64,000 bases of DNA from Pontederia crassipes (lineage: Eukaryota > Streptophyta > Magnoliopsida > Commelinales > Pontederiaceae): assembly GCA_030549335.1 (NCBI GenBank), contig CM060195.1, positions 16,609,501 through 16,673,500 of the forward strand, read 5' to 3'. The stretch's first letter is position 1. The number at the start of each line of letters is the position of its first letter. Shown here in pieces: positions 25,559 through 38,144 of the stretch. A model generated the notes under the pieces. It made no database searches and was not told the DNA's origin. It was given only the letters and a program-made list of their open reading frames with translations. A program made the position numbers and the translations under genes.

Positions 25559-26285
25559 TGATATGAACTGGGAAGCATCCATAAATGCGATTGATGGAAA
25601 TAAGGATGATCGAGTAAAGTCTGATGATGATCAAGATAATGATGTGCATCTTCGAGATAAAGAAACTGATCAAGAATCCTTATGCCCACTTACAAGATCA
25701 AGAGCAAAACAACTTCGGAAGACAATAGAAAATCATTTACACAGTGGGCATGAAACTACAAATCAGATCCAACTTCTCAATGTGTTACAAATTGGGCCGC
25801 ATGACGAGTCAGCATAACTTGGGCCAAATAAATCATGGTTTAACCATATTTATTTGGAATTTCGGAATTAATTACATATGAAATATACTGAAGAGGATTG
25901 TAACAGAAATTGAGTTTGTTATTTTACTAGATTAGTTAGGTTACTTGTGGGCTAAGTTAGAGTCTTTTCTTTCAGCCCAAAGTCTATTTCTAGGGCCTAT
26001 AAATACTGGTCTCCATTGTTATTTGAGACATCTTTGAATCTATAAACAATTTGGCTTAATTGCTTTTGCTGTGAGGGAACTCCTGCAACCCGTTCTCCGG
26101 GAACTTCGTTAATTATAAGGTTGACTATCTTGTTATTAAATCCATTTATTTATAATATCGATTGCTTGGTTCATTGTAATCTTGAGGTTGATATTCCGCT
26201 GCCTTGAAAGTTCGTTTGATCTCGTTTCTTTGATTATCATATATTGTTCTGGTCACTCAAAGCATTGTCCTTGAGCATCGTATCA
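25559..26285 (+). repeat. 3' LTR of element B
   Basis: Starts TGATATGAAC and ends GCATCGTATCA, 727 bp, differing from the 5' LTR by about 30 bases plus a short indel. It holds an open 84-codon frame (25563-25817) that is listed separately. Confidence 0.9.
25563..25817 (+). pseudogene. LTR-encoded C-terminal tail of element B pol
   Basis: An 84-residue hydrophilic frame starts MNWEASINAIDGNKDD and includes CPLTRSRAKQLRK, the basic motif often ending Ty3 pol proteins. One base missing upstream (in the codons after RTNP) breaks continuity with integrase; otherwise the frame would run from pol through the polypurine tract into this stretch. Known group A CRM elements have the same arrangement. 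That it was translated here is inference. Confidence 0.65.
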
Positions 26286-26460
26286 ATATTCATATAAAAC
26301 GTTTTTATATCATACATCAATTTGGCTCAACAACCTGAAACATTATACTTGACATTAAATATTCATATAAAACCTTTTTGTGACTTAAAAGATTTCAAAA
26401 GACCACGCTACTATATAACCTATGAAAATACAACATACGTGAACATAAGGGGGTACCGCA
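26286..26460. repeat. Right arm of the vicilin-region inverted repeat, upstream part
   Basis: Contains a direct copy of the sequence left of element B (CATACATCAATTTG, TTATACTTGACATTAAA). It also holds AAAAGACCACGCTACTATAT, whose reverse complement is at 17570-17600. Confidence 0.7.
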
Positions 26461-27275
26461 TGTACAACGCTTTAAATACGCTGTAAATTATAGCAAACGT
26501 CCTGAACCGTTTGATCTAATATGAGCGGAACGATTTTAGCGATATTTGCTACTCTGACAATGATTTTTTCCTCCCGTGACTTGTGTGGCTACTCTTCTCC
26601 ATCCCACTTTTCTTCATCCATGTTTTCTTCTTGTGAGGCCGTGAGCACTTTCCCAATGAATGAAGATCAATGACAAAAAGAAAACTTATCTTTCTTACAA
26701 GAAATCACCAAAAAAATTCTCTCAATCTTTTGCCTCCTCCAATCTCCTATCTCCTTTTGCTCACCTCTCATTCCCTTGTGCTTCTCCCAATGTCCTCCTA
26801 CTCCTGACTATTCATCTCTCTCTCACCTCTTATTACTCATGTCTCTCTTTCAATCTATTTTAATAGCTCACTGGGCTGGGACTTGAATAGTGGAGAGAGC
26901 TTAGCAAAGAGGGAAAAAATCTAGTTTTCTATTTGCAAAGAGAAAACCAATCTAGGCATCAAGCAGTGTTTTCCCCCTCTATTTGCAAAGAGGAAAATAA
27001 TTCAAGTGAGCAGTATTTTTTTCCTTGTGTTGGCAAAGAACATAACTAGTAGATAATCTATGTTTTTCTTGCCAGTTGAGTTCACTTGACTAAAAACAAA
27101 GATGACTTGAGGAGGAAGAACTGTGCCATGTGATTCTAGATGAAAAAAGCAAAGGCAGGCTGTTAACATTTCCAACATGAAAATAACAAATTAACAAAAA
27201 AGGAAGAACCATCTGATCAAATCGGATGGATCAAAATCATTAGCTGTGATTTACAGCAGATTTGTGTGTTGTATA
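26461..27275. mobile_element. Candidate non-autonomous DNA transposon with long imperfect TIRs
   Basis: The left end TGTACAACGC...CGCTGTAAATTATAGC resembles the reverse complement of the right end, TATACAACAC...TGCTGTAAATCACAGC, over about 34 bases. The segment is absent from the matching place in the other inverted-repeat arm (about 17520), which supports insertion. I found no target duplication and no transposase frame; a 67-residue frame at 26660 is pyrimidine-rich filler. Superfamily not assigned. Confidence 0.45.
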
Positions 27276-27309
27276 TTCCTTTTTCCCTAGACATAAATGA
27301 TAACTTGAA

Positions 27310-27560
27310 GAAGATGAAAAGTTAGGAGCAGCTTTAGGATATAAAAAAGATAACAAAGAAGGTTAAAAGTCACGTTCACTTATTAAAATATTTGAAACCT
27401 AAATATCAAGAAGATTAAAAGCCATGCATGAGAGTATAAAAAGCTATTGAACCAATACAAGTCCAAACAACTTGAATTTCAGCTTTAATTTCATACCAAT
27501 GTCTTCGAGCAAGATTTTTATTGGGGAGATAATTATCTTCTTTTCTGTAAGAAGATAACT
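27310..27560 (+). promoter_or_regulatory. Second vicilin promoter and leader (inverted copy)
   Basis: This matches the reverse complement of 17280-17520. It has CATGCATG (27423-27430, a perfect RY seed motif), TATAAAAAG (27435-27443), AATACAAGTCCAAACAACTT, and the leader down to GGGGAGATAATTATCTTC. Similarity fades near 27560 before any ATG, and no vicilin coding sequence follows. Confidence 0.7.
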
Positions 27561-27896
27561 CTCTTTTTTGGCAAGATTCTTCTTACTGTGATTATCATCA
27601 TTATGAGAATTAAAGGGAAAGAAAATTGTATTAGAAGCTTTTCTGTGATTAAGCAAGAATAATGTTTATTGTCATGTTTATGTGATTAAAGAAATAATAT
27701 GTTTAAGTGTGGTCTATTTTTTTGTTCCTATCTCTGTTTGGCCGCCTTCTTCTGGCCATAAGGTGGCCCGTTGCTCTATTTCTTTGCCGACTTCAATGGC
27801 CACGCCGGTCCTCACATGCAAAATTTCATTCCTCTCATCTCTATTCATCTCATCTTATATATTCATTTATGATCGACAAACCATTTGCAACCGCAG
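27561..27896 (+). other. Host intergenic or intronic DNA
   Basis: No vicilin coding sequence and no transposon end recognised. GC rises from about 27720. A 136-residue frame from 27707 runs into the LTR but has no feature I recognise. Confidence 0.35.
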
Positions 27897-27999
27897 GTGG
27901 CATCACTATGCAAAGATCGGATGCACGTGATGTTGGCAAAGGAGCTCGAGCAGCGGCCACCGGTCATGGCGTCCGCGAGAAAGGCAGTGGCCATGAAGC
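27897..27999 (+). pseudogene. Possible host exon cut off by the F LTR
   Basis: An acceptor-like pyrimidine-poor CCGCAG precedes a GC-rich frame that starts VASLCKDRMHVMLAKELEQR and continues open for 34 codons to the TG of the LTR at 28000. Its composition differs from the AT-rich neighbours. I do not recognise the protein. It could also be chance or part of an unknown element. Confidence 0.3.
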
Positions 28000-30900
28000 T
28001 GTAATACCCCCAAATCGACCAACGTCACGTGGCGAAGACCAACATGAAGACGTTACAAACGCTATCGCATTGACCATCAAATTGACCAAGTCTCAATCTG
28101 AGCAAGAGAAAGAATAAAATAAAGAAATATTGTAGTTAAAAGAATGGTTACATTGTCCTTGAATAAATATCATAATGTCTACATGGGTTCATAAATGCGA
28201 AAGGAAATAAATAGATAAATAGGCCCTACAGTTCATGTGCTTTATAGCCGCCTGAGAATCATAGCGGCACACCAACTCAACACCACCACTGACCTGGCCC
28301 TATGGAAATCAAACACAGGGGAGGAGATCCTCCCATAAGCTATACAACCTAGTGGAAACCAATAAAGGTATACAATGTATAACTTTAAATAGCTTAAATA
28401 ATAAGTAGAACGATGTACTTATCTTGAACAGAAGGCGGAGCATGAGATCATCATAAATCATAATATGGAAGATAAATAGATATTGATAATCAGTAAAATC
28501 ATGTGATACTTGATAAACTTGAAATCAAGACTTACTTGAGAATCATGACATAAGTACTGATAATAACTTGACTTGGAATTCATGCTTCCTTCACTTATCC
28601 ATACTTCTAAATATTGAAACATGGTTGCTTTACTTATCCATACTTCTTAGTATTGAAACATACTTGCTTTACTTATCCGTACTTCTTAATCTTGAATCAT
28701 GCTTAGAACTTGGTGACTTTAGGTGTCTTTAGATTCTTGAGGTTTGTCGAGCAAAATGATACAGCCTTGTGCAGGTCAATGGATGATCAAACCATGACCA
28801 ATATCTTGAGGCATTTGGCATGGGCTGGCAACTCATTATTCATCTTCCATCTTACTTATTAATCACTTTAGAAACTTGTTGTTCGTTATTCTCCATGCAA
28901 TAGAAGCAATTGGGTCAATAGGAGAGTAAATCAATAAAAGGATTCATATCTTAATTGGGAATGGATTTCAGTGAGATCATGTAATTACTTCAATCATAAC
29001 AAGAAGAATCATAAGGGGAAACAGACAATATTCAGATCAAAATAGAGGGTAATGAATGAATGAAATAAGGGGTCACTGCTCTGTAGCTTGGCACGGCCGT
29101 GACAAACTAGTGGCACGGACGTGTCGATGGGGATGGCACGGTCGTGCCTGCATGTGGCACGAGCGTGCTGGTGAAGTATGGTATAGGGGGATTGGCAATC
29201 GTGAGGGCGGTCGACCAATTCGGTGGATCGATTGACTGGTTTATGGTACTATCGGTTCATGCAGCTAGGTGATGGCACGGGCATGCAAGAAAAGGTGGCA
29301 CGATCGTGATAGCAAGTGAGGTCGGTCGACCGATTTAATGGGTAGGCCGATCGATCTTTAGATGGTTTCGGTCAAGCGATGGCACGAGCGTGCTAGAAGT
29401 GTGGCATGGTAGTGACGGTGGTGGCACGGGCATGCCAGAAGAGTGGCATGGCCGTGACGGTGGGGTTCCAATCGATTTTCAACAGAAAATTACAGAGGTT
29501 AAATCCATATTTCAATAACGATGACGAGGCAGAATCCTATTAACAGAAATAGATAGATCCTACACTTCAGCCCTAATCTAGAAATCATCATTAGCATTTA
29601 ACAATCTAATCATTTCAATGCAAACATAATCCGACATAATCTAATAGTAGAACAGACCATGCATGATATGAATTCAAACAGATTTCACAAACAATCAAAC
29701 AACATTCCTAATCAATTGTATTCCATCATTCTTGACAAATTCTCTCTATTAACTTGATCAAATAAATCATATTCATCTTCCTATTATTTTCTTCATGTCG
29801 TTTATGCATATGGTGTGACTAGATCTTGATATGGCGTGATCAAATCATGATAAAACTTAGATTTTTATCTACTTAGAGTCATGCAAGGTGATTTCAGATT
29901 TCACCCGCCTCATTTCATGTTTGCCGTTGCCGAACTGTCTGGATCAATGTCAGTGCGCTCCTCCTCATTCTCCCATAGGCTATAAATACTTGACTCTTAT
30001 AAGAGTTCATCATGATAACATAAATAAGATAACTTGGGCTATAGCTCGACCAACCCATTTGCAATGTCACCATCATGAGGCTCTCGCCGCCAAACCTAAA
30101 CTTCATCCATACCTGCACGGATCCATGGGGTGCAGGAGATTTCTCTCGTTAGAGTATGTTGAGGCCCATGTATGCTATGATCCTATAATATAATCTCTAC
30201 ATGTCATGGCATATGCATTTCATATCATGGAACATGGATCATATGCATACTATGAGCTACTTATGCACACTATATGGCATGTGAACATATCATCATGGCA
30301 AGATAAGGTAAACATGTAACATCATAAACATTATGTCAAAGCATGTCATAACTTATCATTATGCTAAGTCATATCATCATTTATCTTACTTTACTTTAAC
30401 ATCTTCATTCATAACGTCATATGTCAATGGAACATATATTACCACCCCTTTTAGGTGATTACATCGTCTTCATCTTACAATGTCATCTTTACTTTCATTC
30501 CATGTCATAAATCACACTTAGGAACACACCCATCGTAATAGTGAGGACTTTATTCCAAAGAATACACACACTATAATAGTGAGATATTCCAAGGAATAGA
30601 CACACTTCATGATGAGAGACATTGTTCCTTGGAAAGTACATACACACATGTAAGACTTTACTTCTTAAGCTTTGATCCCCTTAAAGTACATACATAAGTG
30701 TAAAAATTTACTTTCCATTTTTACTTCATCTTTTCATCTTCTATCTTTAGTTAGATAACTTCTTTTCTTGGTGATTGGGAAGACCATGTTGATTCACAGG
30801 ACTTGGCTAGTTAGGCTGGGATCTTTTTGTCCCATTAGAAGTACAAACCACGATGGACCGACATTACTTCCCTGGGAACACATCACATAAGCTACCTAGT

Positions 30901-31710
30901 GAAGACTTTGTTCCCCTTCATGATTACAACAAGACACCTTCGTACCAATCCATCTTTTACTTACATTCATTAATATCGAACTAGTCGATGGTTCGACTGC
31001 TAATTACAGAGAGCAGTGACTTTCCTAAATCCGACGACCGAAGGGGTTTCGCTCGACCACTAGGGAGGTATCGAACAATCGGACAGAATCAGTCTGACGA
31101 CTTTGCCTCCAAAATGGTCGACCGAAAGTGTTTAGGTCGCCCGTTCTGGAACGACAGACAACATCCTTTCTACATCCTTTCTTTCCAATTATTCATGCAT
31201 TAATACATTGACCCCAGAGTTTGCTCTATTCATCATATGAGTCATTCCTAAGCATGCTCTGTACAATAATCTTGGAAACAAGTGTCTTTGTATAAGAACA
31301 TCTAACATGCTAATCACATTCATATGTATATAAGAACATTTAGCAATTACATTTAGAACTAAACATAGATAATAAAAAAGCATCATGAACTAAGAAAGAT
31401 TATCAATGAAACAATAATGATAGATAAAAATGGATAAAAGCTAGGCTATTATTCACATCCCTAAACTTCCAATCCAAGAAAACTTTTCATGTCCTTTAAT
31501 GCCCTAATCCAAACACACAATCATCATTAGGGTGCTGATTAGGGATTTGGATCCCCTCAACATACCTTAATTAATTACGTTTAATCACCTAGTTCCCTCC
31601 CCTCTTTTCCTTTCTTCCTCTAGCTTTCCTCCTTCTCTTCCCTATTGCTGCTGAGACCAACAGCGAGAGAGGGTGTGAGAGGGGCCGGCTACTATAACTA
31701 AGGTGAGAGA
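28000..31710 (-). repeat. 3' LTR of element F, larger part
   Basis: The left end is TGTAATACCCCC. With the piece right of copia D it makes an LTR of about 4 kb that starts (minus strand) TGTAATATCC and ends GGGTATTACA. It contains the GGCACG...CGTG motif cluster at 29087-29456. A series of TTCCAAGGAATA-like repeats lies at 30530-30720 and is found again, inverted, at 59690-60830. No coding frame is credible here. Confidence 0.75.
29087..29456. repeat. Palindromic motif cluster TGGCACGNNCGTG
   Basis: About ten copies of TGGCACG-x2-CGTG or near variants, at 29087, 29111, 29133, 29154, 29273, 29296, 29380, 29401, 29422 and 29443. Each is close to its own reverse complement. Two CGGTCGACC palindromes lie between them. 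Confidence 0.75.
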
Positions 31711-32062
31711 TGTAGGAGCAAAGTTTTAATTACATATAAAATTATATTTCGATGATACAAATCTTGAAAGACTAAAGTTAAATGTTGAAAAAGTTTAAAG
31801 AAAAAGGGACAACTTTATGCACTACACTTTGATTATATAATTGAGTATAGTCTTATTAGATTCTGGATGAATGATGAATATCAAAGTTGTAGAGAATAAT
31901 GTTTACTATCAATAGAATCCAAGATTATCTAATTTGGATAATTGTGCAAAACGTTATGCTCAAAATGGTGCAGATCGATCAACCTGTCAGTCGAAGCAAA
32001 GAAAATCGGTCGAGACTATACCGGTCGACCGATTGGAGATACCGGTCGATTGATCAATACAT
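31711..32062 (+). repeat. Copia D 5' LTR, first part
   Basis: Matches 48082-48410, from TGTAGGAGCAAAG through CGGTCGACCG motifs to GATCAATACAT, where copia C inserts. The C target duplication tacat is 32058-32062. Confidence 0.85.
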
Positions 32063-33051
32063 TGTAAGATCAAAAGCACCAAGAGGGGGGTGAATTGGTG
32101 TATAAAATTCTTTTCAAAAATTCACTTTTCAGAAAGATCAATAAAAATGATCACAAGCAAATAAAGATAAGACGTAAGTGGAAGATAAAGAACAAACGCA
32201 AGGTTCAGTCTCAACTCTTTGGCCTATGTCCGTGTTCTGACTTCTTGACCTCGAGACCGACGAAGATCCACTATCTTTCTCTTTTCTTGTAGGGAGAGAA
32301 CAATCCTCTTTACACAACAAACCTTCTTCTCCGCTCAAGAGGCAAGGCACACATCTTATACAATGAGCTCTCGATCTTACTAGATTAGAAAGAAAATATT
32401 TCCCTCTAACTCTTTTCTTTTACAAAATTTTTTCTCACACTCAAAGCGAAGAAAAGAAAGGGAAGAAATTTACAATTTTGTGCTCAAGAACTTGAGAGGA
32501 GCTCTATGATGCTCTTGCTTGGTTGGATGATTTTCCTTCAGGCTTTGACACTCCTTTTATAGGCTCCTAGAGATGAGAATTCATTCAAAAAGTCTTCCAC
32601 AATTTTCTCCTCAAAATAATAGTCATTACTATTCATTTGACCGTGAGGCCGGTCGACCGGTCTATATGACCTTTGTCTCATTCTCTGCATTTTGACACTG
32701 TCCGGTCGACCGGTCTCTCGATCAATACATCGACCGGTAATGTCTCGACCTCGACTGGTATAGTCTCGATGTCGTCCGGTATAGTCTCGATGTCGACCAA
32801 TATAGTCTCGATGTTGACCGGTATAGTCTCGTCTTTTCTTCCACTGAATATCAATTGACCAATGCTATGGTCGGTCGACCGATGGGTCGACCGATCGTGT
32901 GCTGAAATTTTTTTCTTCCGATTTTAATTTGGCGATTTCTTCTGCGAATCTGGTCATATCAGTCCTACATCTGCATTATCGTCACTTGAGCATAGATTAG
33001 TAACTTTTATGTCCATTTTAATTTATTATCATCAAAACATAGGATTCAACA
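32063..33051 (-). repeat. Copia C 3' LTR
   Basis: 989 bp. Its minus-strand TATA box TATAAAAG is at 32571-32564. CGGTCGACCG palindromes cluster at 32650-32900. Confidence 0.9.
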
Positions 33052-33066
33052 ATCTCCCTCTTTTTT
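33052..33066 (-). other. Copia C polypurine tract
   Basis: AAAAAAGAGGGAGAT on the minus strand touches the 3' LTR start TGTTGAATCC. Confidence 0.85.
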
Positions 33067-33746
33067 ATGATGTCAAATTAATTGGATGATAAAGAAAAAA
33101 AGAGAGAAAGAAAATGAAATGTAAGTTTAGATAGTAAGTAGTGAGCAAGCTCCCCATACATTTATGCATATTTCACATTTTCTGCCCCTAAATAGATGGC
33201 CTTTATATTCTCATAATAATTTTGGACAATATGAACATATGCCACGAAAATAGATATGAAATCAAATAAGGCACTTCATCATGAAGAAAAGTCATCACAT
33301 TTCATTCATAGTTAATAATACATCATGTGTTCATGCACTAACAAATGTGACTGTAGTCACTACAAAATGGTGCACGACACTAGTACAAATATAACATCAA
33401 GCATAACATCATTACATAACATAACATAACATCGTAATATCGTCCTAAACTTCTCCTTCTTTTGACATCATCAAAGAGGGAGACAACTCAACTACTCCTC
33501 ATCTGGACTATCATCCTCACTGCCACGAGCGAAATAAATCCCTATGATGCATAGTAGACCTATAGTGATCCAACAAGGTATCGGGAGTCACGCACTATCT
33601 GTCGAACACGACGATCCATTTGAGTCACACAATGGTCTATTGCAGCCACCTGCTGTGAAAGAGTCGAGAAATCATGTGCCATAGGAATCCGAGGTAGCAT
33701 ACTGGGAAGGTCCAATATTCTCAGCGGGGTCGAATGTACTCCTCAT
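33067..33746. other. Copia C 3' untranslated region
   Basis: No gene seen. It lies between the extra ORF and the polypurine tract. ACATAACATAACATAACATC repeats occur near 33415-33435. Confidence 0.5.
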
Positions 33747-34655
33747 CTACAAGGATCTCGACACCAAAATGGAGTAAAATCTTAGTGATCCAGGCACCAA
33801 AATATAAGTGGTACCGACCATGAGCAGCAGAGGAGACCTTATGGAAGGTGTAATCCATGTGATAGAAAACAAAATGGCCAAAATGATGAAATGAGGCATC
33901 ATGGATGCTAAGACAGTAAAGAAAGAAGAGATCAAAGTGAGTGACCTCTGTATAGTACCCGGCTCAAGGAGTGATCATGCGACTAAGAATGTGATGAGCC
34001 ATTTTCATGATTGGATGAAGATGTCTATGGGCCGTTTCGACGGTATAATGACGTTTTGTCCAGCAAAAATCATACGAATGCCATCCATGATCGGAAGATA
34101 ATTGGAAGGCCAGCCATGAGTGACAAATGAATAAAAACTAGGTAAGGGGCACGCAACGCCAAAGATGTGACAGAGATGATCGAGATCAAAGCGAATGGGT
34201 ACACCAAGGGCATAGATGATGATGGCCTCTCCAGTGATTGTCATGTTCGCATAAAAATGATGAACAAGACAGGGATACACATGCTCTGTAAGAGAGAAAA
34301 GTGGTAGCCAACCCATGGTTGTGAACATCTCCTGAATATTTGAAATGTTTAGAGCGTCCCAATCAATGGTATAGGCACGCCGGACTTCGCGAGAGGCGTA
34401 CAAGGCTTAGAAACTAACAGAGACGTCCCTAGTGACAAAAAGATGACTATCAAACTCGGTGGAATCAGTGGAAGGTGGTTGACGAGCACGTCCACGAGAT
34501 CATCCTCGTCCATAGCCTCGTCCATGTTGAACGGGTTCGGGTTCGAGTTCTGGTTCAGGTTCACGTGGGAGGATTTGAATGATACAACCTGAGCCATAGA
34601 AGCAACGACGACGCTGAAAGACCATCTGAATACGTGAATGCTCGTCGTCAGCCAT
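33747..34655 (-). pseudogene. Copia C extra ORF between pol and 3' LTR
   Basis: On the minus strand ATG at 34655 starts MADDEHSRIQMVFQRRRCF, followed by a Pro-Glu repeat (PEPELEPEPV) and GRG. After a TGA and a TAA in frame it continues YTIDWDALNISN, MFTTMGWLPLF and VYPCLVHHFYANM, then IIYALGVPIRFDLDHLCHIF. This last part resembles the 'putative plant transposon protein' domain often found in plant retroelements (recognition from memory). A frameshift near 34000 leads into the 33747-33935 frame. Its position is that of the env-like or accessory ORF of SIRE elements. Function unknown. Both stops fit C-to-T change (CGA, CAA). Confidence 0.55.
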
Positions 34656-35734
34656 GGATTCAACAATACTGGTCGGAACATGATGGCCGGAGGGAATTGA
34701 AAGGGTATGGTCAGCCGGTGTTCGGAAGGGGTGCCGGAATGGAAACTCGCGGTGGCTGCGAGAGGGGTGACAGGGAGAGCACAATGGTGAAAGGAAGAAG
34801 GAGTAGGTGATGAGAGGGCGGCTGGAATGGCAACGATGATAAGTGACTGTGGTGGGTGAGACAGTGATGGAGTGAAGAGAGAGAAGGAATGAACGATGAA
34901 GGAAGGAAAGAGCAGAGGGCGGCTGACGGAAAGCAAGGTCGATCGGCGTTGCAGAGAAGGAAGGAGAGAGAGGCAGAGGTCGAGGCGGCTGGTGAGCGGC
35001 GGTCATTGAAGAAGGTGTAGAGGTGGCCGACGGAGAGTAGGAAGAGGACGGCGGTCGCTAGAGTCGACGACGGCTGTAGAGTTCGCCGGAGGAGAGAGTC
35101 GAACTATCGAAGAGGGGCGATTGATGGAATGACGGTGTGGTGAAGGAAGACGAGGGAGAGAGGGTAAATGGGGAGAGGGCAGCGGCGGTCGTCGAGGAAG
35201 ATTAGCGGTGAGAGAGTTTGGTTGGCTGACCGGAGTTCGGGGTGAAGTCGCGGGCGGTGGCAAGGGCAGCGGTCGCATGGAGAAAAAAATTGGTCGACCG
35301 ATGGAGTGGTCGATTTCTTATATGTCACGATTTTGGCATATATCGATCGGCCAATCCTGCCCGGTGGTCGACCGGACAGTTGTTTTCCAAATGAATGATC
35401 CATCGGTCGATGGATGTCGCAGTCATATACCGGTCGATTAGTGTATCATATCGCTCAATCGATCCTAGTCTAACGTTTGTGCGCATTTGCAAATTTCACA
35501 ACAGTCGATCGGTCCTTCCAGTCGGTCGACCCATCCTTGTCTTTTTCAAAATTTGAACCATTAAAATCATGTTCCAGAGATATCATATAAATGTAAGTGT
35601 TTTGCAACACTTTTAATGTTCAATTAATGTCAAAAGTGATATTGCATAACCAAGTCACTTTTACCTAGAATTGATATGCAATCAAGATTTAATCATTCCT
35701 AAGTCCCCTCTAAGCATGCAAAATCGTTCTTCAC
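34656..35734. other. Copia C spacer between pol and the extra ORF
   Basis: 34656-35278 is CT-rich on the minus strand and gives overlapping proline- and serine-rich frames in two phases, so it is probably untranslated leader of the extra ORF. 35279-35534 has several GGTCGACC palindromes (35292, 35367, 35521). The remainder is AT-rich. Confidence 0.45.
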
Positions 35735-36594
35735 TCAAGGGTTTTGAAATATGTTTGCAAGTTGGACTTCAGTGGACACACGTTCAATGGCAATGTCCTT
35801 AAGGGTCACATGTTCTCTAATGAAATGATATCGCAAGTCAATGTATTTAGTCCTAAAGTGTTGAATTGGATTTTTGATCATTTCTATAGCACTTGTGTTA
35901 TCGCACTTCATGGGTATATTGGAACAATTTACACCATAATCAAGCAATTGTTGTTTTACCCATAATATTTGTGCACAACAACTACCGGTGGCTATATATT
36001 CGGCTTCGGCGGTAGAAAGTGCGATGGAGTTTTATTTCTTGCTAGCCCTTGAAATGAGAGAACTATCAAGAAAGCAACACATCCCACTAGTGTTTTTTCT
36101 ATCAACTTTACACCCGATAAAATCCGCATCGGTGTAGGCATGCAATTCAAATGGGAAATTTCTATAGTACCAAATGTCTAATACACTTGTATGCTTTAAA
36201 TAACACATTATCCTTTTTACAGTGATTAAATGTGATTCTTTGGGAGCGGATTGGAACCTAGAACATAAGCACACACTAAACATTATATCTGGCCTAGATG
36301 CCATTAAATAGAATAAGCTACCAATCATACCTTTGTATCTTTTTTTATCAATGGACTTGCCTTTTTCATATCCAATTTTGTAGTAGTGTTCATATGGGTT
36401 GTGCTCGGCTTGCATTCGTTCATCCCAAATCTTTTAAGCAACTCGCTTGTATATTTTTCTTGATTGAGAAAAATGCCTTCCTGAATTGTTTAACTTGTAG
36501 GCCTAGAAAGCAGGTGAGCTCTCTTACAAGACTCATCTCAAATTCTTCTTGCATAATAGTTTCAAACTCTTTGCATATGCATTCATTAGTAGCA
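35735..36594 (-). pseudogene. Copia C reverse transcriptase end and RNase H
   Basis: Right to left: ATNECICKEFETIMQEEF and FLGLQVKQF (RT end), SIDKKRYKGMIGSLFYLMAS and RPDIMFSVCLCSRFQ, then TDADFIGCKVDRKNTSG (RNase H D). After a frameshift it ends MKCDNTSAIEMIKNP, YHFIREHV and LANIFQNP. This is Ty1/copia RT-RNase H. The catalytic YVDD region upstream has been lost at the family S insertion. One frameshift and several stops are visible. Confidence 0.9.
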
Positions 36595-37630
36595 TGATCA
36601 CTAGCAGAACACAATAGGTTTTTATCCCATTTTCTATTCAATTCACCCATATCGAGCCCTCATTTGTCTAACTTTTGGCCAATTATGCTTGGAATGCAAT
36701 GGATTGTGATAACCAACTGATCATTCTCATTTTATACTTAATTCCATGTGCATGGAGATTCTGAATTGCTAAAATCCATAAATATCTCAATTCTATGCCA
36801 AGTTATCATTTTTTGGGCAAGTTATCATTCCAAAGTGCAAGTTATCATTTTTCTAATTGAGCTGATTTCTAGTGATTATCTTGCCCTAAATCCCTTGCCA
36901 TCATGAATTAATCATATTTGGATGATCATATTTCAACTTGTGCAAAGTTATCATTCCATTTCACAAGTTATCATTTTTTAGTGTCAAGTTATCATTTTAG
37001 GGCAAAACTGTCATTTCGATATGCAAGGCTATCAATTCTGCTAAAAGCATTAAGTAATCATTATATTATTGTCCTAACTCCTTGCTGCTCTGATTTGATC
37101 ACATTTGGATAACCACAACTAAACTTATGACAAGTTATTATTTTTATGGCATCAAGTTATCGTTTTTGGCACCAAAGTTATCATTTCTATGAAATCTTAT
37201 CCACATTTAATTTCTGACCTCATTCACGTTCCATCCTAATCCCTTTGATGCCTTCAATATTTTGAACCACCCATAATTGGACAATTTTCATGATATGGTG
37301 CAAGTTATCATTCTGGGTTTTAGAAGTTATCAGTTTTAATTTTGATTTTCATTCCTGCACAACACCAAATCCCATTTGATATTTGAGCTGATAATTGTCA
37401 TTGTCCTAATCCTTATTTGTTAAAATCTCATTCAAGGACTTTGATGCTTGTTGTTTTGGCCTTTCTAGCAGGGAAAAGAGGGCTGCACAAAGAGGAAAAA
37501 GGAGGGGGGACCACTTGCTTTTTGGCTGTCCAAAAAGTTGGCACTTGCAGATATTTTTTGGAAAGGACACATGGCACAATCAGGGAGTGATGGAAGCTTC
37601 TAATCCACATCTAAAGGTGTAGAAAGGTCA

Positions 37631-37638
37631 TATAAAAG
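37631..37638 (+). promoter_or_regulatory. TATA box of family S copy 1
   Basis: CATATAAAAGCTG lies just downstream of the AAGTTATCAT array (36780-37330) and upstream of the CTGAGAGGTT units. Confidence 0.5.
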
Positions 37639-38144
37639 CTGAGAAACCCTGGAGAGAAAGGGGGGCTGCTATTGCAAGGGTTTGAACAGGATGGAAGCAA
37701 GGAGAGGAGCTGAAGAACTGCAATCCTGATTCCTGTCGATAGTCATTAATTACAGGATGTCTTGTATCTGCTTCTCCTCCTATTGTGTATCAAACTTTGT
37801 AATTATGAGGAGCTAAATCTCATTTCTCCTAGGATAGGGTAGTAGTCTAGTTTAATTGTGGATGGATATAGACAATTTTGATTTCCTGCACTAATTTTCT
37901 GATTTTCTGATTCTGTGGATTCTGAACTCATATGAATCTGTTCTTGTCATTGTAAGATCCTACTTGTATATACAACTGAGAGGTTGCCCTTTGATCTACT
38001 TTTTGTTCAGAAATGAATAAAGAACCAATGCCAAGTTTCTAGATTCAATCCCAATTAGGAATCTGATTTTTTGATTTTTGAATTTTGATTCCTGAATTGT
38101 TGGAATTTATTTTACCATTGTGAAGCCCTGATTGTATTGACAAC

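Larger units (their letters stand above)
19187..26285 (+). mobile_element. Element B: full-length CRM-like Ty3 chromovirus
   Basis: A complete 7.1 kb structure: 5' LTR 19187-19918, primer site, A-rich leader, gag-pol, polypurine tract 25545-25558, 3' LTR 25559-26285. The RT wording ([40 protein letters not shown]) is of the CRM/Galadriel type. Pol appears to run through the polypurine tract into the 3' LTR, as known for group A CRM elements. The LTRs differ by about 30 substitutions by eye (about 4%), mostly transitions. The immediate flanks (taaaa and atatt) do not form a clean duplication. It is inserted in the right arm of the vicilin inverted repeat and is inactive. Confidence 0.85.
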